Positions 34,786-43,072 of a DNA stretch of 64,000 nucleotides are shown piece by piece (the stretch's first letter is position 1; every line of letters starts with the position of its first letter). The notes under the pieces are model-generated. The model did not search any database. It was not told the origin of the DNA and worked only from the letters and a program-made list of their open reading frames with translations. A program made the translations under genes and the position numbers. The stretch covers positions 109,277 to 173,276 of the forward strand of contig JAJPIL010000022.1 of assembly GCA_021324755.1 (NCBI GenBank), read 5' to 3'. Source of the stretch: Pseudomonadota bacterium. Its GTDB lineage: Bacteria > Desulfobacterota > Binatia > Binatales > Binataceae.

Positions 34786-36435
34786 CTGAGCGACGTCAAC
34801 GCGCGTTTCAAAGCGATTCAAGAGTTTCCTCCATCCCATCTCGATCACGCCGAGCTTAAGGCACGGATAGACCATCTTGCCGGTCTGGGACGATCTTGTC
34901 TTAAAGCCGACGCCTGTGTCGTGGCTTTTCGTCTTTTCGATCAGCACGGCGTCTCTATCGCTCCGTTTGGAGACAAGCGTGCTGAAGCGGTGAAGCGATT
35001 GATCGGGAGCCTATGCGATGGGACTTCAGCTGAAAGCGGCCCGGGCTACGACGTGCAAATAATCGAGAGCCCGACTCTGCTTGGGCTAGTTTCGTTCTCC
35101 GAGGCTTTCGCCTTAACCCATAACCTTGTGATAGCGCGGGCAGGGGATGACGGTATCGCGCAGGCAAGGGCGGCTTTGTTAATCGACCTAAAACATGACA
35201 AGGAACAAGCGTGTGCGCTTGCAGAACTTCTTTCACGCGCCGCGCTTTTGACGTTACGCGCCGCTGCGCAAGAGCATCAGCTGTCGTTCTGGCGCGCTCG
35301 CGCGACGGCCGCGCTCGAAGACCTTCGGCGACTTCGAGTTGTCGCGCTCAAAGAAAAGCGCCTGCGCGAAAAAATAGCCCGAGCGACCAGTGAGATTGCT
35401 CGGCTTGCGCGGATCAAAAGATTTTCTGCTTTGGGGGCGCTAGCCGCGCAGCTAGGCGGCTTCGATGCTTGGCTTGTGGCTGTCAGGACCTCCGAGGGGC
35501 TCGTCGTCAAGGCCAACGCAACGGGACAAAAACTCAACGGAGTTCCGTCCTCAAGCGCTCTTGTCGCTAGCTATGAGCAACGCGCGGTTATCGCCCGACT
35601 AAACCCTACCTCCAGCTCGGCCCTTGCCCCAATAACCTACGCCGAAGACCGCATGGTGCGCGAAGGTAAGTTTGCTTGCTATGCGGTATTCCCGTTTGCC
35701 AGCGGCGCGCTCATGCTCTTGAGTTCGAGACCGCATGGGAACTTCGATTGCGAAGCTGTTCAAGCTTGCGTCGAGGCAGTGGCGCCGATCGTGCGCTCGT
35801 GGTTACTCGAAGAAGAGCTCGAGCGCTACCGCACAGTCGTGGCGGACCTTAGCCGGCGACTGCTGCGAGAGGCTGACGCAGAACGAGCCCGTATCGCACG
35901 GGACCTGCACGACGATCAGGCCCAGCTTTTGGCAGCCCTTAAGATAGTTCTCAAAGCGCCGAAATCAAAAGCAGCGCGCCTTGTCGAAGAGCTGGAAAAG
36001 GATTTGCGTCGAAAAATTTCAACCCTGCGCCCCAAGACGCTGGAAGGTTTAAGTTTAGAGCAAGCTATTCGTGCAGAGCTTGCCCGAATCGAGGCGGCTG
36101 GCGTAAAAACCAGGTTGCGATGGGAGATTAAAGAGCGCGCAGTGGCCAAGGACGTGCGCGAGCTCTGCTATCACGCGACGCGCGAAGGAGTAGCGAACGC
36201 TCTAAGGCACGCTGCGCCAAGCTGGGTCGAGATTGGGATTAAACGCGTCCAAGGTCATCTCGAGCTCAAGATCCGAAGTGATGTCTCGCGTAGTTTGCCT
36301 AAATCCATCGCCCGCAAAGGTTCAGGGCTCAAGGGCCTTCAAGAACGCCTCAATTTGTTCGGCGGAAACTGTCAATTGGAAATTGGGTCGGGCGAAAGTA
36401 CGTTGCGAGTAAAAATTCCGCTTATCAATAAATGA
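34786..36435 (+). CDS. Cytosolic HisKA_3-type histidine kinase with GAF-like input, probable CTG start
   Basis: The frame is open and protein-like from codon 34783, and the only standard start in the N-terminal region, GTG 34921, lacks a ribosome site and would remove about 45 plausible residues. CTG 34786 lies eight bases after AAGGG and eleven bases past the UPF0182 stop, so I place the start there. The first 360 residues are soluble and seem to hold two GAF-like modules with helical linkers. The HisKA_3 helix is ERARIARDLHDDQAQLLAAL, with the phospho-acceptor His. The ATPase region has CYHATREGVANALRHA (N box) and RKGSGLKGLQERLNLFGG (G2). The G1 box is drifted to RSDVSRSLP. The regulator gene overlaps the stop by four bases. 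Confidence 0.82.
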   Translation: MSDVNARFKAIQEFPPSHLDHAELKARIDHLAGLGRSCLKADACVVAFRLFDQHGVSIAPFGDKRAEAVKRLIGSLCDGTSAESGPGYDVQIIESPTLLGLVSFSEAFALTHNLVIARAGDDGIAQARAALLIDLKHDKEQACALAELLSRAALLTLRAAAQEHQLSFWRARATAALEDLRRLRVVALKEKRLREKIARATSEIARLARIKRFSALGALAAQLGGFDAWLVAVRTSEGLVVKANATGQKLNGVPSSSALVASYEQRAVIARLNPTSSSALAPITYAEDRMVREGKFACYAVFPFASGALMLLSSRPHGNFDCEAVQACVEAVAPIVRSWLLEEELERYRTVVADLSRRLLREADAERARIARDLHDDQAQLLAALKIVLKAPKSKAARLVEELEKDLRRKISTLRPKTLEGLSLEQAIRAELARIEAAGVKTRLRWEIKERAVAKDVRELCYHATREGVANALRHAAPSWVEIGIKRVQGHLELKIRSDVSRSLPKSIARKGSGLKGLQERLNLFGGNCQLEIGSGESTLRVKIPLINK

Positions 36436-37091
36436 GTGGTTGCAGAAGTGAACGAATTAGGGTGCTCATCGCTGACGACCACAAACTCGTGCGCCACCTT
36501 CTGCGTCTTGCCCTGGAGCCGCAGTGTGAAGTGGTCGCCGAAGCTGATGAAGGCAGCAAAGCGGTAGAGACTGCGGTCAAGACGCAACCGGACATCGTCG
36601 TGATGGACCTCGGGATGCCTGGCGTGGGTGGGCTCGATGCAGTGCGGCTTTTGGCCAGACGAGCGCCTCGCGTCAAAGTTATCGTGCTCAGCCAATACGA
36701 CGACGAGGAGTACGTGCTTGAAAGTTTCGGAGCGGCCAATGTAGGAGGTTATGTGCTCAAAAGTGACGCTGCCGAGGATTTACTTAGCGCAATATCGGCA
36801 GTGCAATCCGGAAAGCGCTTCATCAGCCCCTCGATCGCTCCGATAGTCTTGCGCCGGCTCAACGCGCAGGCGAAACGCTCATCTGACCCTGTCCAGCTTA
36901 CTGCGCGCGAACGCGCCGTGCTCAAGTTTGTTTGCGAAGGCGCAAGCGCAAAGGAAATTGCGAGCCGTCTGGGAATCAGCCCCAAGACCGTTCAAATACA
37001 TCGTGCGAATTTGATGGCTAAACTAAACGTTCGATCGACCGCGGGATTGGTGCGCTGGGCGATAAAACACAAAATAATTCGACTCGACTGA
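36432..37091 (+). CDS. NarL/FixJ-family response regulator
   Basis: It starts at ATG 36432, overlapping the kinase stop as ATGA, so the two are translationally coupled. The receiver domain has the acidic pair IRVLIADDHKLVR, the phosphorylation Asp in PDIVVMDLGMPGVGGLD and the conserved Lys in GYVLKSDAAEDLL. The C-terminal LuxR-type helix-turn-helix is VQLTARERAVLKFVCEGASAKEIASRLGISPKTVQIHRANLMAKL. It is a normal 219-residue DNA-binding regulator, surely the partner of the kinase. Targets are unknown; the operon itself and the rhomboid gene downstream are obvious candidates. An imperfect hairpin lies 55 bases after the stop. Confidence 0.95.
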   Translation: MSGCRSERIRVLIADDHKLVRHLLRLALEPQCEVVAEADEGSKAVETAVKTQPDIVVMDLGMPGVGGLDAVRLLARRAPRVKVIVLSQYDDEEYVLESFGAANVGGYVLKSDAAEDLLSAISAVQSGKRFISPSIAPIVLRRLNAQAKRSSDPVQLTARERAVLKFVCEGASAKEIASRLGISPKTVQIHRANLMAKLNVRSTAGLVRWAIKHKIIRLD

Positions 37092-37145
37092 GAGTGTAGC
37101 ACGAAACTGAAGCTGCACGATCGCCCTTCTTCGACATCGCGCGCC

Positions 37146-37187
37146 GCTAAGCAAACCGCAAAAACCGATCGCCTTTTGTGGTTTAGC
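37146..37187 (+). terminator. Imperfect hairpin after the two-component operon
   Basis: GCTAAgcAAACCgCAAAA pairs with TTTTGtGGTTTAGC, with two interruptions, around a ten-base loop. It lies 55 bases after the regulator stop in the 298-base gap before the rhomboid gene. No T-run follows the stem. It probably marks the operon end, but a regulatory structure is possible. The rest of the gap shows nothing clear. Confidence 0.35.
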
Positions 37188-37389
37188 CCTTGACTTGCAC
37201 CAGATCGTCTTTAGCCCACGGACTCGTATCTGTCGAACTGCGCTAAGCTTTTTGCGAGCCTAATTTGGCGTTTGCTGAAAGCCGAGCCAATCGAGATCGA
37301 TGCCAACGAGTGATAGCGAAAAGCGTTAGAGCCTGATAATCTTTTACGGCGAAAAGCCCAAGCTAGCTTCTCAACTGACCTCGTCTAGG

Positions 37390-38124
37390 ATGTTTCCCCT
37401 CGGCAGCGATCCACCGGTTGCACGGATTAGCTTCACAAACACGCTTTTGGTGGTCGTGAACGTAGCTGTGTATGCCTATCAAGTTTGGGCTGCGCAGTCG
37501 GTGATTGTTTTAAGTCGCGCATTCGGGATGATTCCTGAGCGTCTGACACGATTTGTTTTAAGCCCAACGCTCGAGCTTTGGCGTGTGCCTGTTACTTTGT
37601 TGACCTCGCTTTTTCTACACGCGGGGGCGCTGCATTTGGCGGGCAATATGCTATACCTGCTTATATTCGGACCGCCGGTCGAGCGGCGGCTCGGAAAGGT
37701 ACGTTATCTTGCCTTCTACCTCGGCGCGGGCGTAATCGCGGGGCTAGCAATGGTGTGGATGTTTCCGCGTTCGAGTACGCCCGTAATTGGGGCCAGCGGA
37801 GCGATCGCTGGGGTGTTGGGCGCGTACTTCGTGATGTACCCGCGCGCGCGAATCGTTATGTTGCTACCGATGCCGTTCATGATAACGGCGATCCGAGTGC
37901 CAGCGGTTTTCTATTTGCTTGCGTGGTTCGGATTTCAGCTGTACGCCGGAACCGAGCGGCCAGGTGGCCTCGCCGCTCATTCCGTAGCGTGGTGGGCGCA
38001 CGTTGGAGGCTTCCTGTTTGGGGTGGCGGTAGGCCCGCTTATGGCCAAAACGTTTGCCGAAAAGAGGCGCCCTCGCGCTGCAGTTTCGTTGGGTATAAAA
38101 CCAGCGCGCAGACGGCAAAGCTGA
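37390..38124 (+). CDS. Rhomboid-family intramembrane serine protease
   Basis: Six hydrophobic segments are visible in 244 residues. The family pattern is complete: SLFLHAGALHLAGNMLYLLIFG with the oxyanion His and Asn, STPVIGASGAIAGVLGAYFV with the catalytic Ser in GASG, and AWWAHVGGFLFGVAVG with the catalytic His. The loop PVERRLGKVRYLAFYLGAG is also typical. The enzyme cleaves transmembrane helices in the inner membrane; substrates are unknown. The C-terminus is a short basic cytoplasmic tail. It lies downstream of the UPF0182-two-component operon but is separated by a hairpin and a 298-base gap, so joint regulation is uncertain. Confidence 0.92.
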   Translation: MFPLGSDPPVARISFTNTLLVVVNVAVYAYQVWAAQSVIVLSRAFGMIPERLTRFVLSPTLELWRVPVTLLTSLFLHAGALHLAGNMLYLLIFGPPVERRLGKVRYLAFYLGAGVIAGLAMVWMFPRSSTPVIGASGAIAGVLGAYFVMYPRARIVMLLPMPFMITAIRVPAVFYLLAWFGFQLYAGTERPGGLAAHSVAWWAHVGGFLFGVAVGPLMAKTFAEKRRPRAAVSLGIKPARRRQS

Positions 38125-38259
38125 CAGCTTTTGATGCGCACGTGGCCAGTTGCATCTTGAGGCGGTCGAGAGTAATCGATTGAAACTTGATTAAAAAATC
38201 GCTCTGACGTTGGGCCTGGAGCTTGCGCGAAGCGATTTTTATCAGGGAGAGCAATAGCC

Positions 38260-39639
38260 GTGGCGGTCCAGACTGACGAAATACTGACTCGCGTTCCTCC
38301 ACAGAGTCTGGAGGCAGAGGAGTCCGTACTGGGAGCTATTTTACTTGCCAACGAAACGATCAACCACGCGCTTGAAATTATCGGGCCAGAAGACTTTTAC
38401 CGCGAAGCGAACCGGGCGATCTTCCAGACGATGGTGGAACTCTCGGAGCGAAACCAACCGGTCGATGCGATCACTTTGACCGAAGCGCTGCGCGCCAAGG
38501 GCTTGCTCGAGGAAGTGGGTGGGGCTGCTTATATCGCCCATCTCGTGACCCGCGTGCCGAGCGCAGCCAATATTGCCCACTACGCGCGGATTGTGCGCGA
38601 AAAGTCGGTTTTACGCAGACTCGTAAGCGTGACCACCTCGCTTGCGAATGAAGCTTACGAGCGCCAAAGCGACGTCGACGAATTCCTGGACGAAGCCGAG
38701 CATCGCATCTTCGAAATTGCCGAACGAAGAATCGCCCCTTCGTTTCACACGATGCAAGACCTGACACGGGAGTCGCTAAGGTTGATCGAGCAGCTCTATG
38801 AGCGGCGCGAGCTCGTCACTGGCGTGCCTACGGGTTTTACCGATCTAGATCGGCTGACCGCTGGTCTGCAGCCATCCGACCTGATCATCATCGCTGCTCG
38901 CCCAAGCATGGGCAAGACTGCGCTGGCCCTGAACATCGCAGCTTATGCCGCGCTCGAAGCTGACCCTCCAGTCGGGGTGGCTTTCTTTTCGCTCGAAATG
39001 TCCAAGGAGCAGCTCGTCTTGCGTCTTTTGTGTTCAGAGGCGCGAGTTGACAGCGCCAAGGTTAGAAGCGGTTATCTACGCGCGGAAGATTTTCCGCGCC
39101 TTGCTCAAGCGGCGGCGCGATTGTCCGAAGCGCCTATCTTCGTAGATGATAGCTCTGACATCTCGCCTATCGTTCTTAAAGCAAAGTGCCGGCGACTGGC
39201 GCGCGAACGTAGCGTCAGGCTGGGGCTTATAATTGTGGATTACCTGCAACTGATGCGGCCCTCGCGCCCGGCTGATTCGCGGGAACGGGAGATTTCCGAA
39301 ATCTCCCGTTCGCTCAAAGCTTTAGCCAAGGAGCTTAAAGTGCCGGTCGTGGCGCTCTCTCAGCTCAATCGCCAAGTGGAGAATCGGGCCGACCGGCGGC
39401 CTTTGCTGGCCGACTTGCGTGAATCTGGGGCGATCGAGCAGGATGCCGATGTAATCGCGTTTATCTACCGCGACGAAGTCTACAACAAGAATTCTAAGGA
39501 CGTGGGTGTCGCCGAGATTATCGTTGCCAAACAGCGCAATGGGCCGGTTGACACCGTGAAGTTAACCTTTTTACCTCAATACACGCGCTTCGAAAATTAT
39601 ATTTCCGAAGCTCCTTACAGCGACGAGGCGGAATTTTAG
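38260..39639 (+). CDS. dnaB: Replicative DNA helicase DnaB
   Basis: The N-terminal helical domain begins RVPPQSLEAEESVLGAILLANE, the usual DnaB start, and GTG 38260 precedes it by twelve codons. The RecA-type core has Walker A IIAARPSMGKTALALNIA, FFSLEMSKEQL, Walker B LGLIIVDYLQLM and the DnaB signature LRESGAIEQDADVIAFIYRDE. The C-terminal KQRNGPVDTVKLTFLPQYTRFEN is complete. At 459 residues it is full length and has no intein. It is the hexameric helicase that unwinds DNA at the fork. The usual rpsF-rpsR-rplI neighbours are absent; a rhomboid gene precedes it and scpB is convergent after 225 bases. Confidence 0.97.
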   Translation: MAVQTDEILTRVPPQSLEAEESVLGAILLANETINHALEIIGPEDFYREANRAIFQTMVELSERNQPVDAITLTEALRAKGLLEEVGGAAYIAHLVTRVPSAANIAHYARIVREKSVLRRLVSVTTSLANEAYERQSDVDEFLDEAEHRIFEIAERRIAPSFHTMQDLTRESLRLIEQLYERRELVTGVPTGFTDLDRLTAGLQPSDLIIIAARPSMGKTALALNIAAYAALEADPPVGVAFFSLEMSKEQLVLRLLCSEARVDSAKVRSGYLRAEDFPRLAQAAARLSEAPIFVDDSSDISPIVLKAKCRRLARERSVRLGLIIVDYLQLMRPSRPADSREREISEISRSLKALAKELKVPVVALSQLNRQVENRADRRPLLADLRESGAIEQDADVIAFIYRDEVYNKNSKDVGVAEIIVAKQRNGPVDTVKLTFLPQYTRFENYISEAPYSDEAEF

Positions 39640-39864
39640 GGGTCTTCTCGGCGCGTGACGAGACAGACGCGATACATTGCTAGTGGCCCGCCGGTGCGTT
39701 ACCGATGCCCCGTACGCCTTGCGAATCGCTCAACGCTGGAGCAAAAATCTCGGGCCAATAAGGAGTTCTAACAGAGCTTGTTTCGCTACGTGCGTTTCGC
39801 CGACCCGCACGCTTTTCTTTTCCCATAATGTTACATCTTCGTTCAGCTGATCTCTCTCGCTCGA

Positions 39865-40674
39865 CTAATCTCTGCGGTGTGGGTCGGGAAAAGAGTTAGA
39901 ATCTGGTGGAGATTCTAGCTCAGCGTTATTCGAGCCGCCTCGGTGCGTTATATCTTCGTCTTTCTGGTCTTTGGCGCCAGCGGTTGCGGGCAAAGTTTTA
40001 GTGGGGGATAGAGCGAGGCGATCGTCACTTGAGCTGCTCGGCTCCTTTGCGCTTAAGCTTCCGGAGGCGTCTTGCTTTTGGCCGAAAGGCAGCGGTTCGC
40101 CGGACTGGTTAGATTCGCTTTCGCCAGCGGGCTGTTTAGCGGCGAGCCTTTCTTCGAGCGCGCGCAAGTCGTCGATTCGAGGGAGACTCGTCAGGCTATC
40201 AAGGCCGAAAACTTCCAGAAATTCTTGGGTCGTGGCGTACATGAGTGGACGGCCTGGGACCGGTTTTCTGCCCGCGACACGGATTAGGCGACGATTGAGA
40301 AGCGTATCTAAGACGCCCGCACAATCGACCCCGCGCAATTGCTCGATTTCTGATCGCGTGATCGGCTGCCGGTAAGCGATGATGGCCAGAGTTTCCAGCA
40401 CAGGACGACTGAGACGCGTCTGCCTAGAAGCTAGGAGTCGGCGAACATAAGGCGCGTTCTCGAGCGCAGTCCGAAGCTGGTAACCTCCGGCGATTTCCTC
40501 GAGCACGAAGCCACGGCGCGTGGCGCGATACTCTTGGGCAAGTTCCTCTAGCGCTTTTTTGACGTTCTCCACCGGCTCGTCGTCGCAAGCGGCTGCGAGG
40601 CGCGCAATCGAGACGGGTTCGCCTGATGCGAGCAAAAGGCTTTCCAGGACCGACTTCAGTTCCTGCAGCTCCAT
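39865..40674 (-). CDS. scpB: Segregation and condensation protein ScpB
   Basis: The N-terminal two winged-helix regions are typical of ScpB: LKSVLESLLLASGEPVSIARL, RGFVLEEIAGGYQLRTALENAPYVRRLL and PVLETLAIIAYRQPITRSEIEQLRG. RKPVPGRPLMYATTQEFLEVFGL is the conserved C-terminal part. About 90 extra residues follow, a Ser/Pro/Glu/Asp-rich disordered tail that is longer than usual. ScpB binds ScpA and SMC as the bacterial condensin that compacts chromosomes. It lies fifteen bases after scpA. The smc gene is not in the window. The tail has no recognisable motif. Confidence 0.95.
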   Translation of the reverse strand: MELQELKSVLESLLLASGEPVSIARLAAACDDEPVENVKKALEELAQEYRATRRGFVLEEIAGGYQLRTALENAPYVRRLLASRQTRLSRPVLETLAIIAYRQPITRSEIEQLRGVDCAGVLDTLLNRRLIRVAGRKPVPGRPLMYATTQEFLEVFGLDSLTSLPRIDDLRALEERLAAKQPAGESESNQSGEPLPFGQKQDASGSLSAKEPSSSSDDRLALSPTKTLPATAGAKDQKDEDITHRGGSNNAELESPPDSNSFPDPHRRD

Positions 40675-40689
40675 CGACTTACGAGCTCG

Positions 40690-41454
40690 TCAGTTTTCCC
40701 TACGCTCGAACCAGATTGACCCAAGCGGTTCTTCTTGAAACGCGATAACCTCGCCTCTCCGTATGAGCTCGAGCAGAGCCAGAAAGGTTGCTACTATCAG
40801 AGGTCGACTCACTTCGCCGTCGAACAACGCGAAAAACTCCACTCGGCCGAACCGTGCGATGCTTTCCAGGATTACCGGCACGCGGCTTGCGACCGAGATA
40901 ACTGTGGTGGGGATCGTTTTTGGCAGCCTTTGAGCGAGGCGTTTAATTACCTTATCGAGGGCGTCCAAAAGGTCCCATACAGACACTTTGAGATACGGGC
41001 TCGCGGTTTCGACGCCCTCAACCGCTTGACCTGGAGGAGCAAACGAGTCGCGCCCCAGCAAGGGCAACTCTGCCAGATGCTCCGCCGCGCGTCGAAAGCG
41101 CTCGTACTCGACAAGCCTGTCGATCAGGTTCTCTTTTATTTCTTCAGCATCCTCGACCTCTGCCGCCGCTCCTTCGCGCTGTGGGAGAAGCGAGGCCGAC
41201 TTGATCAGCAAAAGCGTTGCTGCCATAACCAGGTATTCGCTTGCCACTTCCAAATCAAGCTCTTCCATTAGGGCGAGGTAGCGCATGTACTGTTCCGTGA
41301 TGACGCTGGCCGCCACTTCTTGCGGGCTTAGTTCGTTGCGCTTGATCAGATGCAGCAGCAGATCGAGCGGGCCCTCAAAGACTGGAAGATGGAAACGAAT
41401 GGATTGGCGCCAGTCAGCAACCGGCGTGAAATCTTCGCGCGGCTCCTCGCTCAC
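40690..41454 (-). CDS. scpA: Segregation and condensation protein ScpA
   Basis: The kleisin signature FHLPVFEGPLDLLLHLIKRNELSPQE near the N-terminus is diagnostic of ScpA. ASEYLVMAATLLLIKSASLLP follows, and a C-terminal winged helix (RPLIVATFLALLELIRRGEVIAFQE) is present. The 254-residue protein bridges the SMC heads together with ScpB. The start is GTG 41454, overlapping the site-2 protease stop as GTGA, so translation is coupled. Together with scpB, xerD and mutS on the same strand, it forms part of a chromosome-maintenance run. Confidence 0.95.
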   Translation of the reverse strand: MSEEPREDFTPVADWRQSIRFHLPVFEGPLDLLLHLIKRNELSPQEVAASVITEQYMRYLALMEELDLEVASEYLVMAATLLLIKSASLLPQREGAAAEVEDAEEIKENLIDRLVEYERFRRAAEHLAELPLLGRDSFAPPGQAVEGVETASPYLKVSVWDLLDALDKVIKRLAQRLPKTIPTTVISVASRVPVILESIARFGRVEFFALFDGEVSRPLIVATFLALLELIRRGEVIAFQEEPLGSIWFERREN

Positions 41455-42086
41455 AGCAGTATCCGTGCCAGGGCGTCGATCGCTAGGCTAAATACCTTCT
41501 CAAACGATCGCGTCGATAGCAACAACAGCAAGATAAGCATGCCATATCGCTCAATTCGAGCAAATCTCACTCCGAGCCACTTCGGCAACAGCGCGCACAA
41601 CACTCGACCTCCGTCAAGCGGCGGCAGTGGAATTAAGTTGAAAACCGCAAGCGTGAGGTTCAAAACCGCCGAAACTTGTAACGCTCTTATCAACCAAAGA
41701 CCCGTTAGTCCAAGCTCCCCCAGCTGTGGCATCCGCAACAAGTAGGCACTCGTTGCCGCAAGCGCAAAGTTGGTAATAGGACCAGCTGCCGCAACGGCAA
41801 TCATCCCAGCGCGAACAGGCTGCAAGCGATCGAAGCTTACTGGCACCGGTTTGGCATAGCCAAACACAGGCAGCCCCAGAAACAACAGCATAATCGGCAT
41901 CACTACCGTCCCGAACGGGTCGATATGCCGCAGTGGGTTGAGCGTAAGTCGCCCCGCGCGATAGGCAGTGTCGTCACCTAGAAGATAGGCTACGCCACCG
42001 TGGGACAGTTCGTGCAAAACTATGCCAAACAGGGCCGGCAAGCCCCATACTGATAGTTTGAGCGCGAATTGGCTAGGATCGGTCAC
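41451..42086 (-). CDS. Site-2 protease family (M50) membrane metalloprotease
   Basis: The zinc-binding HEXXH appears as VLHELSHGGVAYLLGDDTAY in the first helix. The RLTLNPLRHIDPFGTVVMP loop follows, and the second metal-ligand motif NLIPLPPLDGGRVL carries the conserved NPxPPLDGG-like Asp. The 211-residue protein has about five hydrophobic segments and no PDZ or CBS domain, so it belongs to the small group III-type S2P proteases common next to scpA and trpS in many genomes. It probably cleaves membrane-bound substrates. Its stop overlaps the scpA start, and xerD lies five bases upstream. Confidence 0.9.
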   Translation of the reverse strand: MTDPSQFALKLSVWGLPALFGIVLHELSHGGVAYLLGDDTAYRAGRLTLNPLRHIDPFGTVVMPIMLLFLGLPVFGYAKPVPVSFDRLQPVRAGMIAVAAAGPITNFALAATSAYLLRMPQLGELGLTGLWLIRALQVSAVLNLTLAVFNLIPLPPLDGGRVLCALLPKWLGVRFARIERYGMLILLLLLSTRSFEKVFSLAIDALARILL

Positions 42087-42091
42087 CTTAG

Positions 42092-43039
42092 TTAACCTTT
42101 ATCGCACTCGCTTGGCTCATTGCGCTCAATCATCGCTCGAGGATGGCAGGCGCGATAAACCTTGCGCAGATGACTTTTTGACAGATGGGTATAGATTTGC
42201 GTAGTTGAAATGTCACGGTGTCCCAGTAGCTCCTGGACAGCCCGCAAATCGGCGCCGTTTTCCAACATGTGAGTGGCAAACGAGTGGCGCAGCGTATGCG
42301 GGCTGACCCAGGCTAGGTTCGGGTCAGCGGCCGCCCACTTTTTAAGCGCTTTAAAAAAAGCTTGCCGGGTTAAGGGCCGTCCGCCGCGGCCGACGAAAAG
42401 CCACCGGCTTGTCTTTGCTTTCTTCAACAAGATTGGACGCCCATTAGTCAGGTACTCTGTCAAAGCAGCGCGGGCGTGGCGCCCAATTGGCACTATCCGT
42501 TCCTTGGAGCCTTTGCCCTGGACGAGCAATACACTTTCTTCGAGCTTTAGTTGAGAGAGCTTGAGCGTGACTAGCTCGCTAACCCTAAGGCCGCTTCCGT
42601 ATGCGAGCTCGAGCATCGCTCTATCCCGCAAACCTTGAGGCTTGCTAATGTCGATAGCCTCTAAGAGGCGTGTGATGTCGCGCTGGCTCAGTGTCCCGGG
42701 CAAGGGTCGCGGCAGAGCTTTGAGCTTTATCGCGACAGTCGGGTCATCGCTCAGCTCACCGAGGTCAATTAGCGTCCGGATAAGGCCACGGAGGCTTGAT
42801 AAGTATCGCCGCTGACTTGTAAGTCCTAAACCTCTCGCTGCAAGACTTTGCAGGTAAAGGCTAATCTCGTGTGCGTTCAGTTCGCGCGGCTCAATTTGTC
42901 GTTGCACGCAAAAAGCTGCGAAATCCCTAAGGTCGCTTGCATACGATTCGATCGAGTTTGCGGCAAGCCCGCGTTCCGCCGCGAGCAGAGCAAGGTGTCG
43001 GTCAATAAGCTGATCCCACGGGGTCGATACTCGCTCCAT
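42092..43039 (-). CDS. xerD: Tyrosine recombinase XerD (XerC/D)
   Basis: The N-terminal SAM-like core-binding domain (HLALLAAERGLAANSIESYA) is followed by the catalytic domain, with ELAYGSGLRVSELVTLKLSQL (Arg), LLVQGKGSKERIVPIG (Lys), HTLRHSFATHMLENGADLRAV (His-x-x-Arg) and LGHRDISTTQIYTHLS (His and the nucleophile Tyr). At 315 residues it is the housekeeping chromosome-dimer resolvase type, not a phage integrase. XerC versus XerD cannot be separated with certainty. Its neighbours scpA, scpB and mutS fit a chromosome-maintenance cluster. The site-2 protease gene follows after five bases. Confidence 0.92.
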   Translation of the reverse strand: MERVSTPWDQLIDRHLALLAAERGLAANSIESYASDLRDFAAFCVQRQIEPRELNAHEISLYLQSLAARGLGLTSQRRYLSSLRGLIRTLIDLGELSDDPTVAIKLKALPRPLPGTLSQRDITRLLEAIDISKPQGLRDRAMLELAYGSGLRVSELVTLKLSQLKLEESVLLVQGKGSKERIVPIGRHARAALTEYLTNGRPILLKKAKTSRWLFVGRGGRPLTRQAFFKALKKWAAADPNLAWVSPHTLRHSFATHMLENGADLRAVQELLGHRDISTTQIYTHLSKSHLRKVYRACHPRAMIERNEPSECDKG

Positions 43040-43072
43040 CGCTACTCTGCACCGATTCGCCCCAGGCGCTAA

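Noticed and set aside
37092-39864. Replication origin near dnaB
   Set aside because: No DnaA-box cluster, dnaA, dnaN or gidA is present, and dnaB is often far from the origin.
42092-43039. XerD-like gene as an integrase of a mobile element
   Set aside because: Length, motifs and neighbours (scpA, glnD, mutS) fit the housekeeping recombinase, and no attachment-site repeats or cargo genes are present.
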